A stretch of 64,000 nucleotides of DNA, taken from contig CM054062.1 of NCBI GenBank assembly GCA_028641055.1, positions 239,168,528-239,232,527 on the forward strand. Direction: 5' to 3'. A model generated the notes under the pieces. It saw only the letters and a list, made by a program, of their open reading frames with translations. It searched no databases and was not told where the DNA came from. The translations under genes were made by a program, and so were the position numbers. Positions 24,038 to 36,841 of the stretch are shown here, piece by piece. The stretch comes from Alopecurus myosuroides. Its lineage: Eukaryota > Streptophyta > Magnoliopsida > Poales > Poaceae. Position 1 is the stretch's first letter; each line of letters opens with the position of its first letter.

Positions 24038-25782
24038 ATACCTCGCTTGTCCCCAAGCAAAACTGAACTCAGTAAACATGACCATAGGTTTATGGAGTGA
24101 GGTGTCGATAAATAAAATACGGACAAGAAGCATCACATCCAACAAAGAACAAGTCATTTTAGACAGCAAATTCGTCTCATGTAATCAAACTTGAAACAAG
24201 AAGAAGAAATCACAATAAAGGTGCAAAAAGGGAATCATAATTGGTGAAGGAAAACTTCATTCTTGGTCAGAGAACAATTAACAATGTACTTATCTTTCGA
24301 TTAGAGTCTTTATACTAGAGATTATATTGCAGAGTTTATCATGTTCAATTATAACAGTCTCTTTGCAGACATTGGTAACTTTCAAAGTGGTATTCAAATA
24401 GATAAAAACATTTGTACTAAACAAGGAAGAATAAAGAACATGATTGAGTAAATCAACATATAGATGGATGGATCACAACAACTCAAATGCTTGCTTAAGA
24501 TAGAAAGGAGTAGGTTTACTGACTCAACATAAAGGTAAAAGATAGGCCCTTCGTAGAGGAAAGCATGGATTAACTCATGTGCTAGAGCTTTTCATTTGAT
24601 AAACAGAGTATTGAAAACAATTTTGAGAGTGGTGTAAGTTTATGTCAATGAATGGCAAACAGAAAATACAGTACGTCACAAGTCAACTAGACTTCACAAG
24701 AGCGGCTCCCATTGAAGGACGCAACTGGTATAGAAGGTCATCCCTCTTTCTCTTTTGTTTACACAATTATGCTTTGACTAATAAATCGGGGGCAAAAATA
24801 GTGAAGAGAATTTTTATTATTATTTGGGGCTAGGAACCCCGCTGCCAGCTCTTCTAGCATTTGGATAAGCGGATGAAGCCACTAGTCTAGGTGTGTAAAG
24901 TCCAATCAACAGGTGAGATAAAGATTCTCTATTGAGTACTCATGAGCTAAAACAGGAGCACAAAACATGTGTAATTTGGAAGGTTTTGGAGGTAGCACAC
25001 AAGCAATTTACTTGGAGTGGCGGTTAAATACCACATATAGGTAGGTATGGTGAACACAAATGTCATGGTTTTGGGGCTCAATGTTTGGATGCACGAGAAG
25101 CATCCCCTCTCAGTGCAGGTTTTTTGCTAGCAAGGCTGGGTAGCAATCATAAGAGTTGAGGGAAAACAAACAAATACATATATGATAAAACCAATCATGC
25201 AATCTTCCTTGAAGGTACACACAATCTTACTTGATAATACTAAGCTTATGAGCTAACAAGAAAGAAAGATCATGGAATAATATATCTACATGCAACTCCC
25301 TCTTTTCTACTTAAGTCTCATCGTATTGTTGCTACTGACCAATGCTAAGTTTGCCAAAACCAACTAGATTAACTTTATGCTCCAAAATTGATACCAATAC
25401 TAATAACAAGATCAACCATATAACAAAAATTGCAAACTAAAATAAAGTGTAGAAAGTAAACGATGAAACTTCTCATTAATTTCATTACGGCAACTCAAAC
25501 TAAGGTATACAACGATAACCAACTAAAGAGTGATACTTCCATACTGCAAACCATACTATATGATATTTCCTCTACTCATGATATGAGTCTACTAAAAGGT
25601 AAAAAGATGAAAGATAAAGGTGTGATACCGCGGCACTCCCCCACGCTTGGAACAAGCCAAGGGGATGCCAATGCCAATGACGAATCAATTATTTGGTGGT
25701 GGTGGTGGTGAGTCCTTTTCATCATCAGACTTCCAAGGTAAAGGCTCTCCATCAACAAATGATGTCTTGGTCTCCAATATCC
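24038..25782 (-). other. 3' UTR, no gene
   Basis: This is the untranslated region between the coiled-coil ORF and the LTR. The first 1.1 kb is the inverse of 19180-20353. A (GGT)n run lies at 25694-25710. Confidence 0.6.
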
Positions 25783-26187
25783 TTAAACTAGCAGCAGAGT
25801 TATACGTTTGAACATGTTCTCATACTCACAGTTCCGATTCTGCACATCGTAGAGTTGTGCTTGCAGTTTGTTGGTGGTCTCGGTGAGTGAGAAGATCTCC
25901 TCCAAAAGCTTTAAAGTCTCCTTCTTGTGCTCGGCGATCAGTTCTGTCTTCATCCTGTGGATGATGTCAACTTCATGATCTACCATCTTCTTGTACCTAA
26001 AGACTTCTTGCTCCATCTCTTCCATCCTAGCTTCCATACTTCCTTCTCCTTTAGCGCCCCGAACATATTCTATCTGCACCTCCCCATCCTTGAGAAACAA
26101 CTCTTTGGGATGCATCTTCAACTCGTTCATGTATGGGTTGACGACGTTCGCAAAGGAATTGTCTTTGGGAGGTCTAGAAGAGGACAT
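25783..26187 (-). CDS. Coiled-coil ORF after pol (env position)
   Basis: A 134-residue reading frame starting MSSSRPPKDNS. Residues about 45-120 are rich in Glu, Lys, Met and Leu with heptad-like spacing (EARMEEMEQEVFRYKKM, then further helices), as expected of a coiled coil. There is no signal peptide or membrane segment. It sits between the integrase end and the 3' LTR, where Athila elements often carry an extra env-like or accessory ORF. The frame is intact although pol upstream is heavily broken. The function is unknown; it could help assembly or simply be a remnant. Confidence 0.55.
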   Translation of the reverse strand: MSSSRPPKDNSFANVVNPYMNELKMHPKELFLKDGEVQIEYVRGAKGEGSMEARMEEMEQEVFRYKKMVDHEVDIIHRMKTELIAEHKKETLKLLEEIFSLTETTNKLQAQLYDVQNRNCEYENMFKRITLLLV

Positions 26188-26227
26188 CGTGGCTCTAGAT
26201 CTGAGGATGTAACCTGGCAGAAACAGA

Positions 26228-29200
26228 TCAAAACAGAAACACGACGAGAAAATGATATACGGACCTCGGGGAGTTCGGGGGGTTAAATATTAGAAACATA
26301 CGCAACGAAAGGAAAGTCCAGGTCAAAACGAGTTGGAGAGGGGCTCCGGGGCGCCACACCATAGGGTGGCGCAACCAGGGGTGGGCTTGTGCCCCTAGGT
26401 GGTGTGGTGCCCTCGGGCACAATCTCCTACCCTTCTTCGGCTCGGTATTTTTCATATTTTCCAAAAACCAATAATTTATAACTTGGAAGGTAATCCGCGA
26501 ACTTTTTTTTAACAGAACGGTTACATATTCCAAAACAGACTCGGCAGATTCTGGAATCTTCCCTCTAATGAACTTATCCGGAGTCATTACTTGAATAAGA
26601 TCAACATCTTCATCGTAAGAATCCCCAGAAATATAATGTTTGAGTCTTTTCCCATTTACCACTTGTGTAGTGGTATCTTTGAGGGAAGCAATTTTGATTG
26701 CACCCGAACAATACACTTCTTCAATAACATAGGGGCCTTCCCATCTCGAGAGTAATTTTCCTGCAAAAAAATCTGAGACGAGATTGATACAATAGAAATT
26801 TCTCACCAACATGAAACTCTCTCTTAATAATTCTCCTATCATGTCATTGTTTAAATTTCTCTTTAAAGAGCCTAGGAATTTCATAAGCTTCACATCTCCA
26901 TTCATATAGATGATTCAAATCAAACATTCTTTTCTTACCAACAAGTTTAAAATCTTTATTAAGTTCTTTCACTGCCCAATAAGCTTTGTGTTCTAATTCT
27001 AAAGGAAAGTGACAATATTTTCCATAAACCATTTTATAAGGAGACATACCCATAGGATTTTTATAAGCAGTTCTATAAGCCCATAAAGCATCATTCAACT
27101 TGTCAGACCAATTTTTCCTAGATTTATTAATAGTCTTTTGCAAGATAGATTTAATTTCTCTATTTGATAATTCTACTTGCCCACTGGTTTGAGGATGATA
27201 AGCTGAGATAATTCTATGATTAATATCGTATTTAGTAAGGGTTTTTCTAAAACCACCATGAATAAAGTGAGAACCTCCATCAGTCATAAGATATCTAGGC
27301 ACACCAAACCTAGGGAAAATAACATCTTTAGGCATTTTTAAAGAGGTCTCACCATCAGCACTTTTTGTAGGTATAGCTTCTACCCACTTAGTATAATAAT
27401 CAACACCAACAAGAATGTGAGTGTAACCATTCTAAGGAGGAAAAGGAACCATAAAGTCAAATCCCCAACAATCAAAAGGTTCAATAACAAGAGAATAACT
27501 CATAGGCATTTCATTACGTCTAGAAATATTACCAACTCTTTGACATTCAACACAAGATAAAATAAATTTATGTGCATCTTTAAAGGAGTGGGCCAATAGA
27601 AACTTGATTGTAGAACCTTCTGTGTGGTTCTATCTCCAGCGTGATGTCCTCCATAAGCACTACCATGGCAATTTTTCAATATTTCACGTTGTTCATGATC
27701 TGGAACACATCTTCTCATAATACCATCCACTCCTTTATATAAGTGTGGGTCATCCCAGAAATAATGCCTCAAATTATAGAAGATTTTTCTTCTTTGTTGA
27801 GCTGTAAATGTTGGAGGCAAATACCTTGAAATAATAAAGTTAGCATAATCAACATACCATGGACTATCTTGGGATTTTACCTTTATTGCAGCCAACCGCT
27901 CATTTGGAAAACTATCATTAACATGAATGGGATCAAAAGCAATGTTTTCCAATCTAGACAAGTTATCAACAACAGGATTTTCATTACCCTTCCTGTCCAT
28001 AATATGCAAATCAAACTCTTGTAAAAGCAACACCCATCTAATAAGCTTAGGCTTAGCATCTTTCTTTTCCATAAGGTATCTAATAGCAGATGATCAATAT
28101 GAATAGTAACCTTTGAATCAACAATATAAGGTCTAAACTTATCACAAGCAAAGACTACAACTAAGAACTCTTTTTCAGTAGTAGCATAATTCTTTTGAGC
28201 AGCATCAAGAGTCTTACTAGCATAATGAATAACATTCAACTTCTTATCTACTCGATGTCCAAGAACATTACCTACATCAAAATCATTAGCATCACACATC
28301 ATTTAAAAAGGTAAATTCCAATCAGGTGGTTGAACAATAGGAGCAGTAGTTAAAGCCTTCTTTAAAGTTTCAAAAGCTTCCTTACAATCATCGTCAAAAA
28401 CAAAAGGTACATCTTTTTGAAGAAGATTAGTAAGAGGCTTTGATATTTTAGAGAAATCTTTAATAAACCTCCTATAAAAACCAGCATGACCAAGAACACT
28501 ACGAATATCTTTAACATCCCTGTGACATGGCATTTTCTCTATGGCTTCCACTTTAGCTCTGTCAACTTCAATACCTCTTTCAAAAAATCTATGTCCAGAA
28601 CAATTCCTTCATTCACCATAAAGTGGCATTTCTCACAGTTAAGAACAAGAATAGTTTCCTCACATCTCTGCAAAACTTTATCAAGGTTGTGCAAACAATT
28701 ATCAAAAGAAGTTCCATAGATGGAGAAATCATCCATGAATACTTCCACAATTTCTTCACAAAAACCATGAAAAATAGCAGAAATGCATTTTTGAAACGTA
28801 GCAGGAGCATTACACAAACCAAAAGGCTTACGTCTATAAGCATAAGTACCATAAGGACAAGTAAAGGTTGTTTTCTCTTGATCTTGCTTCCTAACAACCA
28901 TTTGAGAAAACCCAGAATAACCATCAAGAAAGCAAAAATGAGTTTCTTAAACATCCTCTCTAGCATTTGCTCAATAAAAGGCAAATGATAATGATCTTTC
29001 TTGGTAACCTTGTTAAATTCCTAAAATCAATGCACATTCTATAACCAACTACTACTGTTTGAGGAATTAGCTCATTATTTTCATTAGGCACAAAATTCAT
29101 TCCTCCCTTCTTAGGGACACAATGCACATGGCTCACCCATCTACTATCAGCAATAGGAAAAATAATACCAGCATCAAGAAGTTTTAATACCTCATTTCTT

Positions 29201-29361
29201 ACCACTTCCTTCATCTTAGGAATTAAACGGCGTTGATGTTCAACTACTGGCTTTGCATCAGGTTCAGTATTAATAACATGATGACATATAGAGGGAGAAA
29301 TCCCCTTCAAATCATCAAGATTATATCCAATAGCTCCATGGTGTTTCTTCAATATTCCCAA
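26228..29361 (-). pseudogene. Athila-type pol: RT, RNase H, integrase, broken
   Basis: Pieces in minus-strand order: reverse transcriptase fingers (28960-29361, with GYRMCIDFRNL), palm with FMDD (28539-28901), thumb (28303-28551), RNase H (27883-28302, MMCDANDFDVGNVLGH), its end plus the integrase zinc finger (27500-28072, with HHAGDRTTQ), integrase core (26844-27335, RYLMTDGGSHF and WAYRTAYK) and integrase C-terminus (26228-26905, GPYVIEEVYCSGAIKI). Homology passes between frames at every junction, so there are several frameshifts and the enzyme cannot be made from this copy. Confidence 0.88.
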
Positions 29362-29524
29362 TCATCTTTCCTCTTCTTCACCTGAAAGTTCAACACTAAT
29401 AATAATATGATATATTTTCTTATCATCAATATAAGCATATTTAAGATCATCAGGCAAAGGTTTTAAACCAAAAACATAATCCTCCTTGGGTGGTAATGTG
29501 GTACCCAAGTCCTCCACAGGTGAA

Positions 29525-31225
29525 TTATGTTTCAGTATCACCGGTGATGAAGAAGAACATCGTCAATCTCATTTCTCTCTTCCATAAAGACTTCACTTTC
29601 ATGGTCCTCCATATATTGCTGCAAAGCATTGTTAGGAGAAAGATCAATAGAGGAAGTTGTTCAACTTTAAAATTCTCATTAGGAAATTCAGATTCATAAG
29701 GTGCTCTAGCAAATTTAGAGAAATTGAACTCATAAGATTTTCCATTAAATTTAGTCAATATCTTCTCCCTCTTACAATCTATAATAACACCACAAGTTTT
29801 CAAGAAAGGTCTACCAAAAATAATAGGACAAGTTTTACTAGCAGCCTTATCAAGTACTAGAAAATCAGTGGGATATTTAGTTTTACCACATAAAACTTCC
29901 ACATCTCTAACAATACCAATCGGAAAAACAGTTTCTCTATTAGCAAACTGAATAACCACATCAATATCCTCAAGCTCACAAGAACCAATTTCATGCATAA
30001 TTTCTTTATAAAGCTCATAAGGAATAACACTTGAACTTGCACCAATGTCACACAAACCATAATAGCAATGATCACCAATATTAACAGAAAGCACATGAAC
30101 ACTAGTTTTCTTAGGTCTATTTGGATGTGAGACAATATTAGAAGCATCCTCACAAAAGACAACATGTTCATCCTCTATGTTTCCACAAATAAGATCTTTC
30201 ACTATTGCTGCAACAGGTTCAACAATTATTTGTTCATCAGGTTTAATAGATTTCTTAATGCTCTTATTAACCACACTGGCTACAATAGAGTGTTCTTTCA
30301 CCTTAGCAGGGAAAGGCGATTTTTCAATATACGGCTCAGGAACAGCAGGATTAGCAGCATGCACTTCTATATCTCTAGCAGGAACAATATCTTTATAAGG
30401 TGCATGGTACTTGTGATACTCCTTTTTAGGAATATCAAGATAGGAAGCAAAGGCTTTAAGACAGTTTGCAAATATTTGAGAATCAATACCACAAACAACA
30501 CTAACATTATAGAAATCATCAGTTCTCGTAAACGATTTAATGCATTCATAATCATAATTTATACCGGACTTTCTACCTTTGTCATTCTCCCATCCTTCAG
30601 TGTTTTCTTGAATACGGTCAAGAAGATCCCATTTAGCTTCTTCCTTCATACGTGTGAATGATCCGGAACAAGAAGCATCCAATAAATCCTTGTCATGAAG
30701 AGAAATTCTTGCATAAAAATTATTGATAACAATATTACTCAGGAGCTCATGAACGGGACATTTGAGCATTAATAAATCCACCCCCCCCCCCCACGCTTGG
30801 GAAATACTCTCTCCATCATGAGGCCAAAAATTATATATTTGATTCTGGTCTTTATGAATCTCACTAGGAGGATAGAATTTAGAATAGAAGAGAGGAACAA
30901 TTTCCTCCCATCCAATAGATTCACTATTCTTCAGTAACTTGAACCATTCAGCAGCTCTACCTTTCAGGGATAAAGAAAATAATTTCCTTTTAACTTGATC
31001 CATTGTAATACCTGCACAACTGAATAAATCACATAATTCGTGTATAAAGAGAAAATGGTCACCGGGATGGATAGTTCCATCTCCATAATAGCAGTTATCC
31101 ATAACACGCCCAACAATTTTCATAGGTATTTTATAAGGATCTAATTCAGCAGATAACGGGTCACCTACTACCCTAGCAGTAATGGTAGAAGTACCCCTAA
31201 ACAGAGAACCAAAAGTATTCTCCTT
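29525..31225 (-). pseudogene. Athila-type gag and protease
   Basis: This long frame is open through the LTR and primer site to 29525. Coding homology seems to begin near NTFGSLFRGTS (about 31220), where I see no ATG in the expected place; the first in-frame Met is at 31123. Gag shows the LKGRAAEWFKLL motif. The protease active site is CDIGASSSVIP (about 30030-30060), followed by the PIIFGRPFLKT motif. A run of 14 C on the + strand near 30780 encodes a Gly stretch and is prone to slippage. It is separated from pol by a frame break, so the product would be gag plus protease only. Confidence 0.75.
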
Positions 31226-31311
31226 AATGAAATAAAACAGCAGACAAAAATAAAAACAACACCTAGAGTAAAAGTTTCGCTTACCAATTCCACTTACCAA
31301 TAGCACTTCAC

Positions 31312-31329
31312 TCCCCGGCAACAGCGCCA
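31312..31329 (-). promoter_or_regulatory. tRNA-Asp-type primer binding site
   Basis: The minus strand reads TGGCGCTGTTGCCGGGGA, eleven bases inside the 5' LTR. Compare TGGCGCAGTTGCCGGGGA at 15258. Confidence 0.85.
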
Positions 31330-31340
31330 GGAAATAGTCT

Positions 31341-32850
31341 TGATGACCCACAAGTATAGGGGGTGTATCGTAGTACTTTCGATAAATAAGAGTGTCGAAC
31401 CCAATGAGGAGAAGAAGGTGTTGACAAAGCAGGTTGGATAGAGGATTCACTGTAAACACTAGCAAACGGGTTTTTGGAGGTTTTTGATATAGCAGATAAA
31501 TAAAGTGCGAGTAAATAAATAACAGTAATAATAATTGCAGCGAGTGTCCCAATCCTTTTGAGAGGAAAGGGCAAGCCGGTTGTTCTACTTATGATTACCA
31601 AACGTTCTCGAGGACACATGGGAATTTTGTCAAGTGCTTTCGCTTCATACGGTTGACTAATATTTATTGGTTCGTGAAGTGTTGTGTGGGTGAACCTATG
31701 CTAATGCACCACCCAACTAGGACTAATACATACTTGTTATTATACCTCTCGTAAGCATCCGCAAATACAAGAAAGTAATTAAGATAAATCTAACCACAGA
31801 CTTAAAACTCCGGGATCCTACACTCCCTCGTGCATCGGTTTCCTAACGGGGTTTAGGTTTCTGTCACTCCGGCAACCCCACAATTAGTAGACAAATACAC
31901 AATGCATCCTCCTAGATCCATAAAGGTGAAGTATCATGTAGTCTACGTTCACATGCAACCACTAGAAGAAAAACACCTCAACTTATATACCGAACCACGA
32001 GATATTACTTCAACATAATTCATCTACTAACATCATGACTTCTCCCATGTCCTCAAGAACTAAACAAACTACTCACAAGACATCATATGGATCATAATCA
32101 GAGGTGATATAATGGATAATAACAATCTGGTCATAAAGTGTAAATACCAATAAATCTCACAAGCATCAACTACTACCAAGTAATCCACACCGGGAGAGAG
32201 ATCTAGTGAAGAGCAACGATAAAGACCCCTAATTGTTACAGCGGTACGAAGGTGGATGATGAGGTTGATGGTGCCGCTGGTGATGATGATGATGATGACA
32301 ATCTTGATGATGCCTAGAGCAATGACGGTGACGATGGCGATGATTCCCCCTTTCCGGGGAGGAATTTCCCCTGCAGATTTCTCTTGCCGGAGAGCTTTTC
32401 TCTCCCTGTTGTTTTCCGCCCCGAGGCGGCGGCGGAATAATTCGTCGATGGTCTTCTCGGTCTTAGGGTTCCCTGGGGTCAAGTACACGAAAGAGGGCAC
32501 CCAGGAGTGGGCAAAGGGGGCCAGACCACCCCCAGGCGCAGCCAGAAGGGGAGGGTGCCGCCTGGTGATGTAGGCCCCAGGTGGCCCCCTCCGGGTGCCC
32601 TTTTGGCTGACTTCCTCCTCGATACTTCTAAGACTCCTCTGGTATCCCCCCCTCTTGTTCTGATCTTCTGAATTAGGGTATCCCGACGGTGCTTTTTCCA
32701 GCAGATTTCTGATCCCGGTGTTTATTCTCTAAAAATTATAAAACATGCAAAATAAGATAAAATAACATAAGTGATGCATCATAACATGAAATACATCAAT
32801 GAATAACAGAAAATAACAATATAAAACAGTGATGCAAAATGGACGTATCA
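31341..32850 (-). repeat. 5' LTR of the minus-strand gypsy element
   Basis: A 1510 bp LTR, minus-strand ends TGATACGTCC and GGGTCATCA. It carries the ATG-repeat tract (about 32280-32300) also seen in the partner LTR near 23450. Confidence 0.88.
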
Positions 32851-33145
32851 GGTGCTGCACCCACATTATCCACAACTAGGAAAGTCCTTCTAAGCCTCGA
32901 GCCGACTTTCAAGTACATCGACTCAACGCTCGGGGACTGCAGGGGGGCTTGTCAAAAAAAAATCAGCCAACCACGCTCGGGGGCTTGACATCGACACAGC
33001 CCTCGCGTAGAACTCGGAGGCTTTACCGGACGACGGATTCGGCATAATGATTCTCTGGGGAAGCTTCAATACCTGTAGCCGCCCTTACACTTTGTCGGAT
33101 TGCACATGAAGGAGTCTGAAGATCTTAAACCTTCCCGGGGGCTGC
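32851..33145 (+). other. Internal 3' end of another gypsy element
   Basis: No ORF is visible. It leads into the LTR at 33146 through a purine-containing CCCGGGGGCTGC. It is truncated on its left by the gypsy element above. Confidence 0.45.
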
Positions 33146-33632
33146 TGTCGAGATATTCCGAATAGGGGTATCCTACGGCATGGAGATATTCCGGCTAGCA
33201 AGGGTGGCCCAAGGGAGGCAATGCTGGCAGGCTTACCGGGCGGCCCAGTTAGCCGAAGCATAATATGGAGGCCCAAAAGCAACCGCCTTTACGGCATAAG
33301 GCGGAGCCGTAGCATGATTAGTCTAGTACTCCTTTTTCTTGCTTGTCAAGTCTCTATCTTGTAAGCCCTAGGTTCGGCCTCCCATATAAGCCGGCCTACG
33401 GAAGCATTAGAGGACAAGGCCTAGGAGAACAGAAGTTCATTGTAACTTGTCCACATATTTGCCCATATACTGGATGATTGCAGGATGTAGGGTTCTTCCA
33501 CGTCGGGGAATATGAACCTGGGTAAATCGTGTGTGCAATCCCGTCACCGAAATCCCTCTCGCTCTTCATCCCACGTCTCTCTACTGCTCGTTGGTAACGC
33601 TAGATGGTGCACGTGTCGTCAAAACCACGACA
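33146..33632 (+). repeat. Short LTR (gypsy-like)
   Basis: A 487 bp segment that starts TGTCGAGATATTCCG and ends ACCACGACA, so the ends form the inverted pair TGTCG/CGACA. It is the probable 3' LTR of the truncated element on its left. Confidence 0.55.
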
Positions 33633-34038
33633 ACGAGGACGTCCCCCGATTGATGTGTCACATTGACACGTGGCTTGCTGCTTGCCGTGTTCATCAACTC
33701 AGAAAGCCTCGTCGGCGAGTGTGCCTCTTTGGATTTGGCAATGGTTGACACTGCTCTCTTCCGATGTGCGCCTCGAAGGTGCTAGAATATGGCGACGGCT
33801 GTTGGTTTCGGTGTGTGCGGAAAAATTTAGGGATATTTTGGTTCTTTTTCGTCTTTTATGGTTTTATTTGCAAATTTTTCAAGACAAACATGTTTTCATG
33901 GTCTGTCTTGGGCTCCTTTGATTCATGGGATAGGAAATGTATAGGAATAGGAAACTTGTAGGATTGAAATGTCATGTCTAAGTGAATCCTATGGGGTGAG
34001 CAATTCTTTTGATTGTGGTGAAGGAAATTTTCCATGAG

Positions 34039-34043
34039 GTTGG
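34039..34043. repeat. Target site duplication GTTGG, left copy
   Basis: Identical to 35695-35699, on either side of the solo LTR. Confidence 0.9.
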
Positions 34044-35694
34044 TGAAGGGGTCGTTGCATAGAAAACAAAAAATTTCCTACGCGAGAGACACCCGAAAGG
34101 CCAAGATCTAATCTAGGAGACGAAGTGTAACGGGCAACAAGAGGGTTAAGGAGAACACATACCCTCGAAGACTCAAAGTGGTACGAGATCAAATCTCGTT
34201 GTTGGCGTAGTCGTACTCACACCGATCCCGATAGCGAGAAGATGGGCACCGCAATCCGGCGGTGCATCCGTGATCAGTCACACGTACGGTTGATGACGAC
34301 CTCCGTTCCCTCTTTCCAGCGGGGCGCGGAAGTAGAGGATCCCTCGGAACTCCAGCAGCACGACGACGTGGTGGTGGTAAAGAATCCCACGGTCAGGGCT
34401 TCGCCAAGCCGGAGACCATGAAATGGAGCAGCGGGTGGAGGGAAAGGGAAGTGGCCAAGTGTGTGAAAGAGGGAGATCTCTCACCCTCCTTTTATAGGAG
34501 ATGGGGGAGGCAGCCCAAGGGGGGTGCGGCCAGCCCATGGGTGTGCCCCCACCTCTTCCCTCATCATGTGAGTGGACACTCCACTCACCTCCACTCACTT
34601 TCCCATTATTTCCAACTTGGAAAATCCAAAGGTTTTCTTTTAATAAATAAATAAAACATTTTTATTTCTTTATTTATATTTGTTAATACCATTAACAAAC
34701 ATTTTCATATAGCACCTCGAATCATTTGTTAATTCTATTAACAACCATTCGACGAAAAACCCCTTGAACTATTTCAATTTTCCCTGAAATAATTTCGGTG
34801 CTGCCCAAAATATTCTTCGATATTCCGTATCCTCTCAAACGCGTCATCGAACCTTAAGTGTGTCACCCTACGATCCGCGAATAAGATAGACATGATAGAG
34901 ACTCCTCTCCGATCAATAATCAACAGCGGGATCTGGAGATCCGTGATGACTCCTATATATTCAACGATGACTCTCGTGATCGTGTGAACCAACAACGTCG
35001 TGAACTATTCCCTTTGTCTCGCGATATTTTACTTGTCCGAGATTCGATCATTGGTATCAACCATACCTTGTTCAATCTCGTTACCGACAAGTACTCTTTT
35101 CTCGTTCCCGTGATATAACATCCTTGTGATCATATCACGTGCTTGCAAGAGGTTTCGATGTGATATCAACGAGAGGGCCCAGAGTATATCTCTCCGTCGT
35201 TTGGATGGACAAATCCCACTCTTGATCCACGATCCTCAACTAATACTTTCCGAATACTTAACGACACCTTTATAGTCACCCTGTTACGGTGTGACGTTTG
35301 ATGCCATCAAAGCACTATTCCGGTATCAGCGATTGACATGATCTCATGGTCTAAGGAATAAGTTACTTCGTATGTTTGATATAACAATGTAAACTAAATG
35401 ACTTGATCGCATTGCTATATTCTCTTTGGGCATATGTTCATCACATCATTGTTCTAATGACATGACCCCGTTATTAATAACGTCCAATGTTCATGATCAG
35501 GAAACCTTGATCATCTATTAATCAACGAGCTAGTTAAAAGAGAGGCTTTACTAGGCACCATTGTTTGTTTATTAAGCACACATGTATCAACGTTTCCGGT
35601 TAATACAATTCTAGCATGAGAAATAAACATTCATCATAAACAAGGAATAAGATAATAACCATTTTATTATTGCCTCTCGGGCATATTCCGTTCA
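34044..35694 (-). mobile_element. Copia solo LTR (BARE/Angela/Maximus type)
   Basis: A 1651 bp LTR. The minus strand starts TGAACGGAATATGCCC and runs into the GAGGCAATAATAAA block typical of this Triticeae copia group. It ends CGACCCCTTCA. It is flanked by a perfect 5 bp duplication GTTGG (34039-34043 and 35695-35699). The internal region is gone, as after LTR-LTR recombination. Confidence 0.92.
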
Positions 35695-35699
35695 GTTGG
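35695..35699. repeat. Target site duplication GTTGG, right copy
   Basis: Identical to 34039-34043. Confidence 0.9.
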
Positions 35700-35905
35700 A
35701 GCTCGTGTTATTTTCCTGTTGGAATTGTACTACAAAATTCCTATGGGAAATTTTTCTATAGGATACAAACTTATGAATCAAACAACTTCTATAAGAAAAT
35801 TTTCCATAGAATCCAATCCTACAAAATTCCTATGATATTCCTTTGAATCAAAGGGGCCCTTAATAGTTCCATGTTTTTTGTTCATGTAACTTAATTTTTA
35901 ACTAG

Positions 35906-36466
35906 TATACGTGCACGTGCAATGCACGTCTATAAAAATTTTATAATTCCTATATATATTTTAGTGACTCTTATTGTTACCGGAGCAATATAAATTTCAT
36001 CTCTCAAATGTAAATAAGGTAAGATGTGGGAACACCATGCAATCCATTCCACTCCCCACATCATTTCAATTACACAAAACACAAAGATAATAGTTTGCTT
36101 AAATAGTACAATGCAATACCAGTTCGAAGCGATAGTTGAATAACAAGTTCTAAGTAGCATTATCCACTATTATTACATCATATAAGGTCCATCTCTTTAT
36201 ACGTTCAATAATTTCTCGTTGCAATATAGGAATATTGTTTATCACTTCATTGTCTTGATACTTCAGAAGCCGTACCAAAAAGCGCTTCCTCGACTCAAAA
36301 TCATCCTACATATACATTATACACCATTATCATATAAAGTTCACATTTAAAGTGTACCAAATGAGTAAGGTTGCGAATATTCACCTTGGGTACCGGAACA
36401 AATGACGCTTCATCGTGCCATGAAAGCATTAAATTAAAAACCGAATAACCAGACATATCACTGCAT
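35906..36466 (-). other. Helitron 3' flank, no gene
   Basis: AT-rich. I see only the 3' terminal hairpin (about 35908-35933). Confidence 0.5.
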
Positions 36467-36754
36467 TCATATAAAATGTAACATTGAGTGTTGAACAGAT
36501 AAATTAAGGTTATAATTAAGTGAAAACTTCCACAATATGTTTAGATCCATATAATGAACGGGAATGTCATGGAATAGATGTATCTCGGGGGACGCTAGTA
36601 TGCGCATAGCCATATTGAAGCAATCTGCGTCCATATATTGATCCATCTTCAATATGTTCTTTATCCGTCTTAGTTTTAAACTAATAGGATACGTCTTAGA
36701 GCTTATCACCCATTCGGTCCTGTGGAAGAGAGAAATTCGTGGCTGCCATGACAC
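36467..36754 (-). pseudogene. Second, partial Ulp1-associated fragment
   Basis: The frame reads MDADCFNMAMRILASPEI and then HYMDL. This resembles the region that lies upstream of the catalytic core in plant transposon-borne Ulp1 proteins. Here it lies downstream of the C-terminal exon of the Ulp1 gene, so it is probably a piece of another gene copy. No catalytic residues are present. Confidence 0.35.
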
Positions 36755-36841
36755 ATGTATAACACGAAATGAGGTGACAAGAAAAAAAGTTACTTACTCC
36801 AACGATGCAACATCATCAACCATGAATATGTATAAGCAAAG

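Larger units (their letters stand above)
22516..32850 (-). mobile_element. Athila/Sabrina-like gypsy element with both LTRs
   Basis: It has two related LTRs (31341-32850 and 22516-24022), a primer site at 31312-31329, gag-protease, pol pieces, a coiled-coil ORF and a polypurine tract, in minus-strand order. The LTRs differ at many positions by eye, so the insertion is old. The five bases on each side (GGGGA and GGTGC) do not match, so no target duplication is seen. Confidence 0.88.
33910..35859. mobile_element. MITE-like inverted-repeat element, split by a solo LTR
   Basis: The ends GGGCTCCTTTGATTCA and (reverse complement) GGGCCCCTTTGATTCA match at 15 of 16 bases, and AT-rich arms follow. 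Without the LTR insertion the element is about 295 bp. I could not define a target duplication, so PIF/Harbinger, hAT or Mutator origin remains open. Confidence 0.6.

Noticed and set aside
22511..32855. Target duplication for the large minus-strand gypsy element
   Set aside because: The flanks GGGGA and GGTGC differ, so I do not claim one.
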